Shown one piece after another: positions 53,712-60,856 of a stretch of 64,000 nucleotides of DNA. The stretch spans positions 52,673 through 116,672 of the forward strand of contig JAJCJC010000006.1 of the NCBI GenBank assembly GCA_020555605.1, given 5' to 3'. The position numbers and the translations under genes were made by a program. The notes beneath the pieces are model-generated. The model worked only from the letters and a program-made list of their open reading frames with translations. It was not told the DNA's origin and did no database searches. Source of the DNA: a bacterium 210917-SL.2.15. Its GTDB lineage: Bacteria; Bacillota; Clostridia; Oscillospirales; Oscillospiraceae. Every line of letters begins with the position of its first letter. Within the stretch, counting starts at the first letter, position 1.

Positions 53712-54458
53712 TTATCCCAGCGCCACATCCAGCACCATCATCACGAGAAATCCCACGGCAAACGCCGCCACGCCCAGGGCGCTTTTGCGCCCACCGATCT
53801 CCGGCAGCAGCTGGTCGGCCACCACAAAGAGCATCGCCCCCGCAGCAAAGGCCAGACACCAGGGCAGAAGCGGCTGCAGCAGGCCGGTCAGGGCCAGCAT
53901 CACCGCCGCGCCCACCGGCTCCACCGCGCCGGAGCCGACGCCCACAGCAAAGGCCCGGCGCTTTTTCATTCCGCAGCCCGCCAGGGGCAGGGAAATGATG
54001 GCTCCCTCGGGAATGTTCTGAATGGCGATGCCCGCCGCCAGCGCCGCGGCCGCCGCGCCGCCCACGTTGCCCGAGAGCACCCCCGCGAACGCCGCGCCCA
54101 CGGCCATCCCCTCGGGGATATTATGTAGTGTGATGGCCAGGGCCATCATGCCCGTTTTCGCGCCGCCGCCCCCGGTGATCGCCGGCTCGGGCAGGTAGCG
54201 GTCCAGCAGCAGCAGGCCCGCAAAGCCCACAGCAAAGCCGCTCGCCGCCGGTAAAAATGCCAGCCGGCCCAGGGCTGCCGCGCCGTCAATGGCCGGCAGC
54301 AGCAGCGACCACACCGACGCGGCCACCATCACCCCGGCGGCAAAGCCCAGCAGGATCTTTTCCACCGTTTCATTCAAAGTTCTGAGAAAAAACACACAGG
54401 CCGCGCCGAGGCTCGTTCCCAAAAACGGCACCAGCAGGCCAAAACATACCGATTGCAT
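53712..54458 (-). CDS. ZIP-family metal transporter
   Basis: This 248-residue membrane protein has eight predicted segments. The metal-path motif appears as ITLHNIPEGMAVGAAFAG (segment 4) and AIQNIPEGAIISLPLAG (segment 5), the paired HNxPEG/QNxPEG signature of ZIP carriers, which bring zinc or other divalent metals into the cytosol. It lacks a His-rich loop. AAAGGATC precedes the ATG at 54458; an in-frame codon 18 bases upstream is less likely. It is divergent from the HAD phosphatase gene. Just beyond its stop an AT-rich hairpin (near 53670-53695) may act as a terminator. Confidence 0.9.
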   Translation of the reverse strand: MQSVCFGLLVPFLGTSLGAACVFFLRTLNETVEKILLGFAAGVMVAASVWSLLLPAIDGAAALGRLAFLPAASGFAVGFAGLLLLDRYLPEPAITGGGGAKTGMMALAITLHNIPEGMAVGAAFAGVLSGNVGGAAAAALAAGIAIQNIPEGAIISLPLAGCGMKKRRAFAVGVGSGAVEPVGAAVMLALTGLLQPLLPWCLAFAAGAMLFVVADQLLPEIGGRKSALGVAAFAVGFLVMMVLDVALG

Positions 54459-54625
54459 AGCGATCCTTTCTCCCACGTTTGCGTATTTTGAATTTGCGGC
54501 CCGCTGTGCGCGGACCCTCAGTTCAGCCTATGCGCCCCGGCGTTTTCCGGTCACCAAAAATTGACAAGGAGTTGGGAAAGGAGTATGATAAGGCTCCACA
54601 AAATGATATATGGGAGGTGCGGTTT

Positions 54626-55279
54626 ATGACATTGCAAACCATTTTATTCGACCTGGACGGCACGCTGCTTGACTCCGCCCCGGGCCTGATGACGAGCACC
54701 AATACGGCCCTGGCCCGCTGCGGCTGCCCGCCGCGCAGCCTGGCGCAGATTACCGCCGCCATGGGCAACGGCATGGCCGATCTTATCGCCCGCTCGCTGC
54801 CCGGCGGGGCGGAGGACCCCCGCTTTGCCGCCTGCTTCGACGCCTTTCAGGAAGCGTATCGGAGCGACATGTTCACCGGCTCGGCGCCCTATCCCGGCAT
54901 TCTGGATCTGCTGGACACACTGCGCGGCAGGGGCTGCCGCCTGGCCGTGGTATCCAACAAGCGCGACGGTGCGGTGAAGGCCCTGTGCCGGCAGTTCTTC
55001 GGTGAACGCATCGCCGTGGCCATCGGCGAGCGGCCCGACGTATCCCGCAAACCCGCTCCGGACAGCGCCCTGACCGCCCTGCAGGAGCTGGGGATGCCCG
55101 CGCAGACCGCCGCCTATGTGGGCGACAGCGAAGTGGACATCGCCACGGCGCGCAACGCGCACCTGCCCTGCTTCTCCGTGGACTGGGGCACCCGGACGCG
55201 GGCGGTGCTGGAAGCCCACGGGGCGGTTTCGATTTCCCACACGCCGGAGGAGCTGCTGCGCGCCCTGGGCGGGGTGTGA
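54626..55279 (+). CDS. HAD-family phosphatase, phosphoglycolate phosphatase-like
   Basis: This 217-residue protein is a HAD hydrolase of the Gph/PGP type. Motif I is FDLDGTLLDS (residues 8-17) with the nucleophile Asp8, motif II is VVSNK (about 110), motif III is the Lys in RKPAPD (about 143) and motif IV is VGDSEVDIATARNA (about 165). The cap domain follows motif I. Its substrate could be phosphoglycolate or another sugar phosphate. GGGAGGTG lies 7 bases before the ATG at 54626. Its last 400 bases run opposite to the read-through tail of the HTH frame at 54873-55826. It ends at a terminator next to palindrome array B. Confidence 0.9.
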   Translation: MTLQTILFDLDGTLLDSAPGLMTSTNTALARCGCPPRSLAQITAAMGNGMADLIARSLPGGAEDPRFAACFDAFQEAYRSDMFTGSAPYPGILDLLDTLRGRGCRLAVVSNKRDGAVKALCRQFFGERIAVAIGERPDVSRKPAPDSALTALQELGMPAQTAAYVGDSEVDIATARNAHLPCFSVDWGTRTRAVLEAHGAVSISHTPEELLRALGGV

Positions 55280-55826
55280 GAGAAAGAAGGGGCCAGACCC
55301 CTTCTTTTTTTGCCCCCGGCGGGGCAGGCTTTTTCCCCTCTTGAACGAGGGGGACTGCGCCCCGCTGCGGGGCGGTTTTTGCCCTTCTTGGAAGAAGGGG
55401 GAACGGTTGCGCCCCACATTTCTTTTTCTCTTCCAAGAGAAAAAGAAATGTGGGGCGCAGCCGTTCCCCGCCCTCCGTTCTGGCGTCAATGATGGCCTGA
55501 GCTGTGGCGGCAACAATACTGATTTCTCTTTCATCCAGACCGTCGAGCAGAGAATCAAGCTGTCTGCGTGCGGCGCTTTTTCCCTCCACCGTATCCTTAT
55601 AGAGAAACTGATCCACGGAGATACGATAGCGTGTAATCAGCTCAAGGAATATCTGGAGGCTTGGATGCTGTCCTTTGTTTTCAATATTAGTAAGATAACG
55701 GGGCGAAAGATACATCTCGTCACCCACATAATTGCGGGACTCTTTGCGCGCCTTCCTCGCGGATTTGATTGCCGCCCCATAAGGACCAAAGTCAATTTTT
55801 TGCACTGGTCTCTTTGCCATATTCAT
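54873..55826 (-). CDS. XRE-family regulator whose 3' end runs into a palindrome array
   Basis: Only the first roughly 117 residues look real: an HTH domain (MAKRPVQKIDFGPYGAAIKS, SRNYVGDEMYLSPRYLTNIENKGQ) and a helical segment (ARRQLDSLLDGLDEREISIV). After IIDART, at about 55476, the frame enters palindrome array B and then the antisense of the HAD gene, giving 200 Pro/Arg-rich residues of no family. The native stop appears to have been replaced by the repeat. The protein may still work as a regulator with a junk tail, or be degraded. The start is MNMAKRP or MAKRP (55826 or 55820), with a weak ribosome binding site. Confidence 0.65.
   Translation of the reverse strand: MNMAKRPVQKIDFGPYGAAIKSARKARKESRNYVGDEMYLSPRYLTNIENKGQHPSLQIFLELITRYRISVDQFLYKDTVEGKSAARRQLDSLLDGLDEREISIVAATAQAIIDARTEGGERLRPTFLFLLEEKKKCGAQPFPLLPRRAKTAPQRGAVPLVQEGKKPAPPGAKKEGVWPLLSLTPRPGRAAAPPACGKSKPPRGLPAPPASGCPSPRRSRAGARCAPWRCPLRCRPHRRRSARASPAPAGRSGRCPERVCGIRRAARRWPRRCVHRRTAGTGPSPHRRACWIPRPGGSPCRAVCPADPECRDRAPSR
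55283..55311 (+). terminator. Terminator after the HAD phosphatase gene
   Basis: AGAAGGGG (55285-55292) pairs with CCCCTTCT (55298-55305), extended by A-T pairs and followed by a T-run. Confidence 0.85.
55312..55486. repeat. Palindrome array B (dispersed intergenic repeat)
   Basis: A second chain of inverted repeats: GCCCCCGGCGGGGC, CCCCTCTTGAACGAGGGG, GCCCCGCTGCGGGGC, CCTTCTTGGAAGAAGG, and a very long hairpin in which 55399-55432 pairs with 55435-55468 (34 bp with one G-U, loop CC). Bases 55383-55431 are the exact reverse complement of 3723-3771 in array A. The right end merges with the 3' part of the HTH gene on the minus strand. No protein is made from the array itself, as far as I can tell. 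Confidence 0.85.
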
Positions 55827-56090
55827 TCATCCAATTACAGTTCACTTTTCTTTTTGGATATGCTTATATAGTTCCCTCTATCAGCCTAAATAATTCATAA
55901 TTCCGGCCTTGCTATTATACAGCTTCCCGCAAATAATTAAATTGCTTAAGCCTTGGGAAACAGAAAGGTGAAAACGTACAGAACAAACAACTGATGAAAA
56001 TGCAAGAAAAAAGCAAGAATATAGACATGGTGTTTTCACGGTACAATGTTAAAATAATTTTACCTGTATTGCTAAAGGAGGGACTGTCCC

Positions 56091-58754
56091 GTGTCAAAAA
56101 CAACACTGTTTGACAGTCGTATCAAAAAATACGCTTACCGTGAGGCATCACAAATATATCAAGACATTGGAGCATCACCGGATGGCCTGTCTCATGAACA
56201 GGTCGAGGCAATGAGGGAAAAATATGGTGAAAACAGCTTTGCGGAGCGAAAAAATGATACGACGATGCGCCGGTTGCGGCGGGCTTTTATCAATCCGTTC
56301 AATATAATTCTCTTTATCCTGGGTATTATTTCGTTGGTGACGGACGTTTTTCTCGTCTCCAACTTCGCCAGAAATGCCACCACTGCCATCATTATCTTTT
56401 CCATGATCCTAATTAGTGGTGCGATCCGGCTGATTCAGGAGCTCCGGGCAAAGAACGCGGCGCAGCAGCTTGACCGGCTGATTCATGAAAGTATCACTGT
56501 AAAGCGAGAAGGAGAACTCATAGAAATACCTGCGGAAGAATTGGTAGTGGGGGATATTGTTCTGCTCTCTGCGGGTGACCGTGTTCCGGCAGATATTCGG
56601 CTGACAGAGGTCACCGACCTGTTCATCTCACAGGCAGCCATAACGGGCGAAAGCGCCATTTTGGAAAAGAACTGCCACGCCCTCAGTTACAGCAGTTTGG
56701 AAACGCTGACCCAGCTTGAAAACCTTGCTTTTATGGCAACAACAGTCATCAGCGGTAAAGGCGAGGGTATTGTGCTGGCGGTGGGAAAGGACACGCTCTA
56801 CGGTAGCTTTGCAAAACCTGATTCTGATGATAAAAAATCCTTTCAAAAGGGCGCCAATTCCATCGCCTGGGTCATGCTCCGCTTTATGGCGGTGCTGATT
56901 CCCATTGTGTTCGTGCTTCTCGGTATCACAGGCGGGAAATGGCTGGAATCCTTTGCTTTTGCGCTGTCGGTAGCTGTAGGACTGATGCCGGAGATGCTGC
57001 CCATGGTTATTACCGCTTGTCTTGCAAGGGGCAGCCTTACCATGAGCCGCAAGCAGACTATCATCAAAGACATCAATGCCATGCAGGGTTTTGGCAGCAT
57101 GGATGTGCTTTGCATGGATAAGACCGGAACACTGACCAATGAAAGCATCCTGCTGGAATATTACACGGACGTGCTCGGCAACGAAAGCAGCGAGGTGCTG
57201 GATTTGGCTTTCTTAAACAGCTTCTACCATTCCGGCGTACGCAATCCAATTGATAACGCGATTCTTGCCTGTCAGACTATGCCGGGACGCGAGACGCATT
57301 ACACTGATTTGCTCACTCAGTATCAAAAAACAGACGAGATTCCCTTTGACTATACCCGCAAGTTTGTCAGCACTCTTGTGACAGACAAAAACGGAGAAAG
57401 TCAACTCATTATGAAAGGGGATATCTCCCACACCGTTGCCCGTTGCAGCCATGTGGAGTATCGGGGTGAAATTCTGCCGATAGAGAAAGGCGGGATGCAG
57501 AGCGTATCCTCTGTGGTAGATGAGATGCTCCAGGACGGTATGAAGGTCATCGCCGTTGCTCGAAAAAATGTAGGACAGCAAAACCAGATTATCCCTGCCG
57601 ATGAAGGGGATATGATTTTGATGGGGTATCTCGCTTTCTTTGACGCGCCCCAAAAAACCGCAAAAGCGTCCGTGGCTGCGCTCAAAAGACTGAAGGTGAC
57701 TCCCAAAATTCTGACGGGGGATCAGGCGGACGTGGTGGTCTCTGTATGCCGCCGGGTGGGGATTTCTTCCGAAACCGTGCTGACCGGCGCCAATCTGGAT
57801 GAAATGACAGACAGCGAACTTAGCGCCGCGGTTGAAAAAATTCATGTTTTTGCGGAGCTTACGCCGGGTCAAAAGGTTCGTCTGGTTTCCGCCCTGGGCC
57901 AAAACGGGCATACGGTGGGCTTCTTGGGCGACGGAATCAACGATATCCCGGCGCTTTGCGAGGCCAATGTGGGCATCTCGGTGGATACGGCGGTGGATGC
58001 GGCAAAAGACGCGGCGGATGTGGTACTGCTCCAAAAGGATCTTGGCGTGCTGGAACAGGGCATTTTAGAAGGGCGGAAGACCTTTACCAATATGCTCAAA
58101 TACATTAAAATTACCGCCAGCTCCAACTTCGGCAACATCCTCTCTATTGTCTGCGCCAGCGCCTTCTTGCCCTTTTTGCCTATGACTTCCGTACAGATAT
58201 TGCTGCTGAACCTGCTGTACGATGTTTTGTGCATCATTTTGCCCTGGGACAATGTGGATGAAGAAGAGACCCTGTCTCCCAGGGACTGGTCGGGCAGGAC
58301 GCTGGGGCGGTTTATGCTGTCCTTTGGACCAATCAGTTCTGTGTTCGACATAGTGACATTCCTGTTTCTGTATTACTTCCTGTGTCCTATGCTGTGTGGA
58401 GGAGCGACCTATCTGAATCTTACCGATCCCGCCCTGCGGCTTCAGTATGTGTCTTTTTTTCAGACAGGATGGTTTTTGGAATCCATGTGGACGCAAGTGC
58501 TGATTCTGCACTTTGTGCGAACCCGCAGGATACCCTTTGTGCAAAGCAGGCCGTCTGCGCCGGTTATTTGTATTACCCTTGCGGGAATCGTCGCCTTTAC
58601 CGCGATTACCTTTACCAAGAGTGCGTCGTTGTTCGGCCTGACAAAATTGCCGCTTTGGTATTTCGTGTTTCTGCTGATTGTAGCGCTGTTGTATATGCTG
58701 CTGACTACGGTAGTCAAAACCTTCTATCAGAAAAAGTACCATGAGTTGATTTGA
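56091..58754 (+). CDS. mgtA: Magnesium-translocating P-type ATPase, first copy
   Basis: This 887-residue P-type ATPase imports Mg2+ at the cost of ATP (MgtA/MgtB group, P3B). It has the N-terminal cation-ATPase domain, the actuator TGES (AAITGESAIL), the phosphorylation site CMDKTGTLT with Asp343, the nucleotide-binding domain, the hinge GDGINDIPAL and ten membrane segments, including NFGNILSIVCASAFLPFLPM near the end. GTG at 56091 is the start, 9 bases after AGGAGG. It begins the Mg island. Codon use is less GC-rich than in the housekeeping genes. A second, related pump is encoded at 60795. No M-box was recognised before it. Confidence 0.95.
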   Translation: MSKTTLFDSRIKKYAYREASQIYQDIGASPDGLSHEQVEAMREKYGENSFAERKNDTTMRRLRRAFINPFNIILFILGIISLVTDVFLVSNFARNATTAIIIFSMILISGAIRLIQELRAKNAAQQLDRLIHESITVKREGELIEIPAEELVVGDIVLLSAGDRVPADIRLTEVTDLFISQAAITGESAILEKNCHALSYSSLETLTQLENLAFMATTVISGKGEGIVLAVGKDTLYGSFAKPDSDDKKSFQKGANSIAWVMLRFMAVLIPIVFVLLGITGGKWLESFAFALSVAVGLMPEMLPMVITACLARGSLTMSRKQTIIKDINAMQGFGSMDVLCMDKTGTLTNESILLEYYTDVLGNESSEVLDLAFLNSFYHSGVRNPIDNAILACQTMPGRETHYTDLLTQYQKTDEIPFDYTRKFVSTLVTDKNGESQLIMKGDISHTVARCSHVEYRGEILPIEKGGMQSVSSVVDEMLQDGMKVIAVARKNVGQQNQIIPADEGDMILMGYLAFFDAPQKTAKASVAALKRLKVTPKILTGDQADVVVSVCRRVGISSETVLTGANLDEMTDSELSAAVEKIHVFAELTPGQKVRLVSALGQNGHTVGFLGDGINDIPALCEANVGISVDTAVDAAKDAADVVLLQKDLGVLEQGILEGRKTFTNMLKYIKITASSNFGNILSIVCASAFLPFLPMTSVQILLLNLLYDVLCIILPWDNVDEEETLSPRDWSGRTLGRFMLSFGPISSVFDIVTFLFLYYFLCPMLCGGATYLNLTDPALRLQYVSFFQTGWFLESMWTQVLILHFVRTRRIPFVQSRPSAPVICITLAGIVAFTAITFTKSASLFGLTKLPLWYFVFLLIVALLYMLLTTVVKTFYQKKYHELI

Positions 58755-58769
58755 AAGGAGGAATCCATC

Positions 58770-59273
58770 GTGAAAAAGAATATCGGCTTCATCCCAATGG
58801 ATTCCGCCCTTGAAGAGTGGCTGCTGGAAAAGCTGATGAAAGAACCGCCGGAAAGTGACTGCGCAAAAGATTTACTTTCCGGCATCCGGGATATGCTCAG
58901 CGGAGAGGTGGCCTCCCTGCTGCTGAGCGCATCCGGCGAGGCGGAAGCTCCCGTGCTCGTCCCGCCGGACGGAATGCGGATTGGAGAACTGGAAATTAGT
59001 CCCAAAAGCAGGAGGGTTGTCATGGGAGGCGCTGAAGTCAGCCTGACGCCAAAGGAGTTTGACATCCTGTATTTTCTTGCGCAGAACCGGGGTGAGGTTT
59101 TTACTAAGGAACAGATTTATCGGGCGGTGTGGTCTGAGGATTACCTTTTGGACGACAGCAACATCATGGCGTTTATCCGAAAACTACGGAAGAAAATTGA
59201 GCCTGACCCGGACGCGCCGAAGTACATTCTGACCATCTGGGGCATCGGATACAAATTTAATGACCAACCGTAA
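58770..59273 (+). CDS. Receiver-less winged-helix regulator (OmpR/PhoB DNA-binding domain)
   Basis: This 167-residue protein has an unrecognised acidic N-terminal half (about residues 1-70, MDSALEEWLLEKLMKEPPE) and a C-terminal Trans_reg_C domain (about 72-165, LEISPKSRRVVMGGAEVSLTPKEFDILYFLAQNRGEVFTKE split at the wing, ending YILTIWGIGYKFNDQ). There is no receiver domain or phosphorylatable Asp, so it is not a usual response regulator; it may sense something by its N-terminus. It lies 15 bases after mgtA, with AAAGGAGG before its GTG start, and upstream of mgtC, so regulation of the island is the likely role. Confidence 0.88.
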   Translation: MKKNIGFIPMDSALEEWLLEKLMKEPPESDCAKDLLSGIRDMLSGEVASLLLSASGEAEAPVLVPPDGMRIGELEISPKSRRVVMGGAEVSLTPKEFDILYFLAQNRGEVFTKEQIYRAVWSEDYLLDDSNIMAFIRKLRKKIEPDPDAPKYILTIWGIGYKFNDQP

Positions 59274-59310
59274 CACAGGCGGGCCAAACTCATCCCGCCT
59301 AAATTCTTGC

Positions 59311-59366
59311 AAAATCGCAAGGAAATCGCAAGGTTTTAGCCATGTGATTTTCCTTGCGATTTTTGT
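59311..59366 (+). promoter_or_regulatory. Terminator-like hairpin with alternative left arms before mgtC
   Basis: AAAATCGCAAGGAAA (59311-59325) pairs perfectly with TTTCCTTGCGATTTT (59349-59363), followed by TG. The sequence ATCGCAAGG occurs twice (59314 and 59325), so either copy can pair with the one right arm. Beyond the hairpin lies the mgtC ribosome binding site. This could be a terminator of mgtA or a switch. Confidence 0.6.
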
Positions 59367-59398
59367 ATTCTGTTAGTGGTCGAAGGGAGACGATTCGC

Positions 59399-60076
59399 GT
59401 GATTTACACCGATTTTGTTTTAAGAATTTCTCTCTCCCTGGCGCTTGGCTTCCTGATTGGATTGGAGCGGCAGCTCACCGGACATCCGGCAGGCATCCGT
59501 ATCAACGTTCTGATCTGCATGGGAACCAGTTTCTTCACGTTGTTTCCCATGCTCTATGGCTCAAATCAGGTGTTCCGTGTCGGGAGCAGCATTATATCCG
59601 GCGTGGGCTTTTTATGCAGCGGCGTGATCTTCAAGGACAGCGGTTCGGTGCGAGGAATGAATACGGCAGCCACGCTTTGGTGCACAGCTGCCATTGGTAT
59701 TCTTGCGAGCACGGGAATGTATGCAATGGCCATTACCGCCGCCGGTATTCTGATTGGCTCCAATTTGATTTTGCGCCCCCTTGCGAGAAAGCTGAATCCA
59801 ATCATTGTCGGGGATGAGTCTGAAAAGCAATATCGTATTTCGGTCATTTGTCAGGAGGCTGCAGAGCAGGAAATCCGTCTGCTGCTGATTAACAGCAATC
59901 CCTGTAAAACACTGTATCTGAATCATTTGGAAAGCGGCGATGTTGTTGGCGATAAGGTCGAAATCGTTGCTGAATACTGTTCTTCAGGAAAACCAAAAAG
60001 CAATGTTTTAGAGGGAATCGTTGGACAGGCATTGGCAATCCCGGAAGTGATAAGCGCCGGTTGGGAAGTGCTGTGA
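59399..60076 (+). CDS. mgtC: MgtC/SapB-family membrane protein
   Basis: This 225-residue protein has four to five membrane segments in its first 140 residues, with the family marks GFLIGLERQLTGHPAGIRINVLI and SGVGFLCSGVIFKDSGSVRGMNTAATLWCTAAIG. The C-terminal 80 residues form an ACT-like soluble domain. MgtC proteins help growth in low Mg2+ and, in Salmonella, act on the F1Fo-ATPase. GTG at 59399 has GGGAG 9 bases upstream and gives the usual N-terminus. It sits between two mgtA pumps and behind a hairpin, and is probably co-transcribed with them. Confidence 0.93.
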   Translation: MIYTDFVLRISLSLALGFLIGLERQLTGHPAGIRINVLICMGTSFFTLFPMLYGSNQVFRVGSSIISGVGFLCSGVIFKDSGSVRGMNTAATLWCTAAIGILASTGMYAMAITAAGILIGSNLILRPLARKLNPIIVGDESEKQYRISVICQEAAEQEIRLLLINSNPCKTLYLNHLESGDVVGDKVEIVAEYCSSGKPKSNVLEGIVGQALAIPEVISAGWEVL

Positions 60077-60130
60077 GTAAAGAAGAAAATCAAAGATCAT
60101 AGCCTGACAGTTTTCTTTGCGCTTTACGCG

Positions 60131-60313
60131 GTGTTCACAATAAGCGGCTGTTTAAGCTGGATATTTTCAGAATACAGAATTTTGACGGTTCAGATTTGGT
60201 ATCAAGTAACCGCTGTCATTTGGCTTGTTCTAGCAGTTACGGCAGTGATGTTGCCCATCAGACTTCTGAAATTAAAAAAACTAAGAAATGAAATCAATCA
60301 CCGGAAGGAGTGA
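60131..60313 (+). CDS. Small two-TM protein with uncertain or broken start
   Basis: The 60-residue frame from GTG 60131 contains two hydrophobic stretches (MFTISGCLSWIFSEY; VTAVIWLVLAVTAVMLPI) and a basic tail (RLLKLKKLRNEINHRKE). No ribosome binding site precedes this GTG. The same frame is open back to the mgtC stop and reads KKKIKDHSLTVFFALYAVFTIS, which looks like a natural N-terminus, but it lacks a start codon; GTG 60073 in another frame is close. A one-base slip in the A-rich run 60079-60089 would repair it. It lies between mgtC and the DUF3784 gene. The function is unknown. Confidence 0.5.
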   Translation: MFTISGCLSWIFSEYRILTVQIWYQVTAVIWLVLAVTAVMLPIRLLKLKKLRNEINHRKE

Positions 60314-60319
60314 GCAGCC

Positions 60320-60631
60320 ATGGATTACACCTGCATCTTTTTTGGAGTTCTTTTTACCATAGCAGGCGTTGTATTTGCCTTTGGGAAAGGGCATATTCAT
60401 CTTTCTGCGTGGAAGAATATGCCGCAGGAAGAAAAAGAGAAAATTAGAATCGTACCGCTTTGCCGTAACATCGGAGAAGTGATTGTCCTCAATGGAATCA
60501 TTTTTCTGATGAAAGGGTTTTGGGCGGGCTTTTCGAATCACTGGTTTGTGGGCGCTATGATCGCGTGGCTGATCGTTGCCGGTTTGGATGTCTGGTACAT
60601 CTCAAAGAGTAACCGCTATCGCAATCAATAA
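60320..60631 (+). CDS. DUF3784-type small membrane protein
   Basis: This 103-residue protein has three hydrophobic segments (about residues 4-22, 54-72 and 75-95) and the family-like middle piece LSAWKNMPQEEKEKI, which fits the DUF3784 group of small Bacillota membrane proteins often found beside permeases. GAAGGAGTGAGCAGCC precedes the ATG. It lies 6 bases after the small TM gene and about 160 bases before the second mgtA. The function is unknown; its place in the Mg island suggests a link to the pumps or to their regulation. Confidence 0.75.
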   Translation: MDYTCIFFGVLFTIAGVVFAFGKGHIHLSAWKNMPQEEKEKIRIVPLCRNIGEVIVLNGIIFLMKGFWAGFSNHWFVGAMIAWLIVAGLDVWYISKSNRYRNQ

Positions 60632-60682
60632 TCCGCATCGCGGTTTCAGATAGATATTCCATAAAACAGTGAGGTGAATGAC

Positions 60683-60856
60683 ATGGACTCTGACGGCAGT
60701 CCGCCAAGGCATAGCACAGCACATGGGAAACGAGAGTTCTGTGTCCCTCATGTGACCCTGTTTGCCTCTACTAAAACGCAAGGAGGTAAGACCAATGAAC
60801 AAGAAAAAAAATCGCACAACTGTTCGTCGGGTTGCGGAAAAGGCAGTCATCCGTGA
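60683..60856 (+). CDS. Possible leader peptide upstream of the second mgtA
   Basis: A 57-codon frame starts at ATG 60683, six bases after GAGGTG, and reads [20 protein letters not shown] before running past the start of mgtA (60795) in another frame. The 5' part of the leader holds a hairpin (GGACT...AGTCC, 60685-60702) and a larger dyad (CACATG...CATGTG). Proline codons early in a leader frame ahead of a Mg2+ transporter recall mgtL/mgtP attenuation in Salmonella, but the frame could also be an unrelated fragment. No protein homology is claimed. Confidence 0.3.
   Translation: MDSDGSPPRHSTAHGKREFCVPHVTLFASTKTQGGKTNEQEKKSHNCSSGCGKGSHP

Noticed and set aside
55870..56090. M-box magnesium riboswitch before the first mgtA
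   Set aside because: The leader after the only plausible -10 element is about 45 bases, far too short, and the conserved core is missing.
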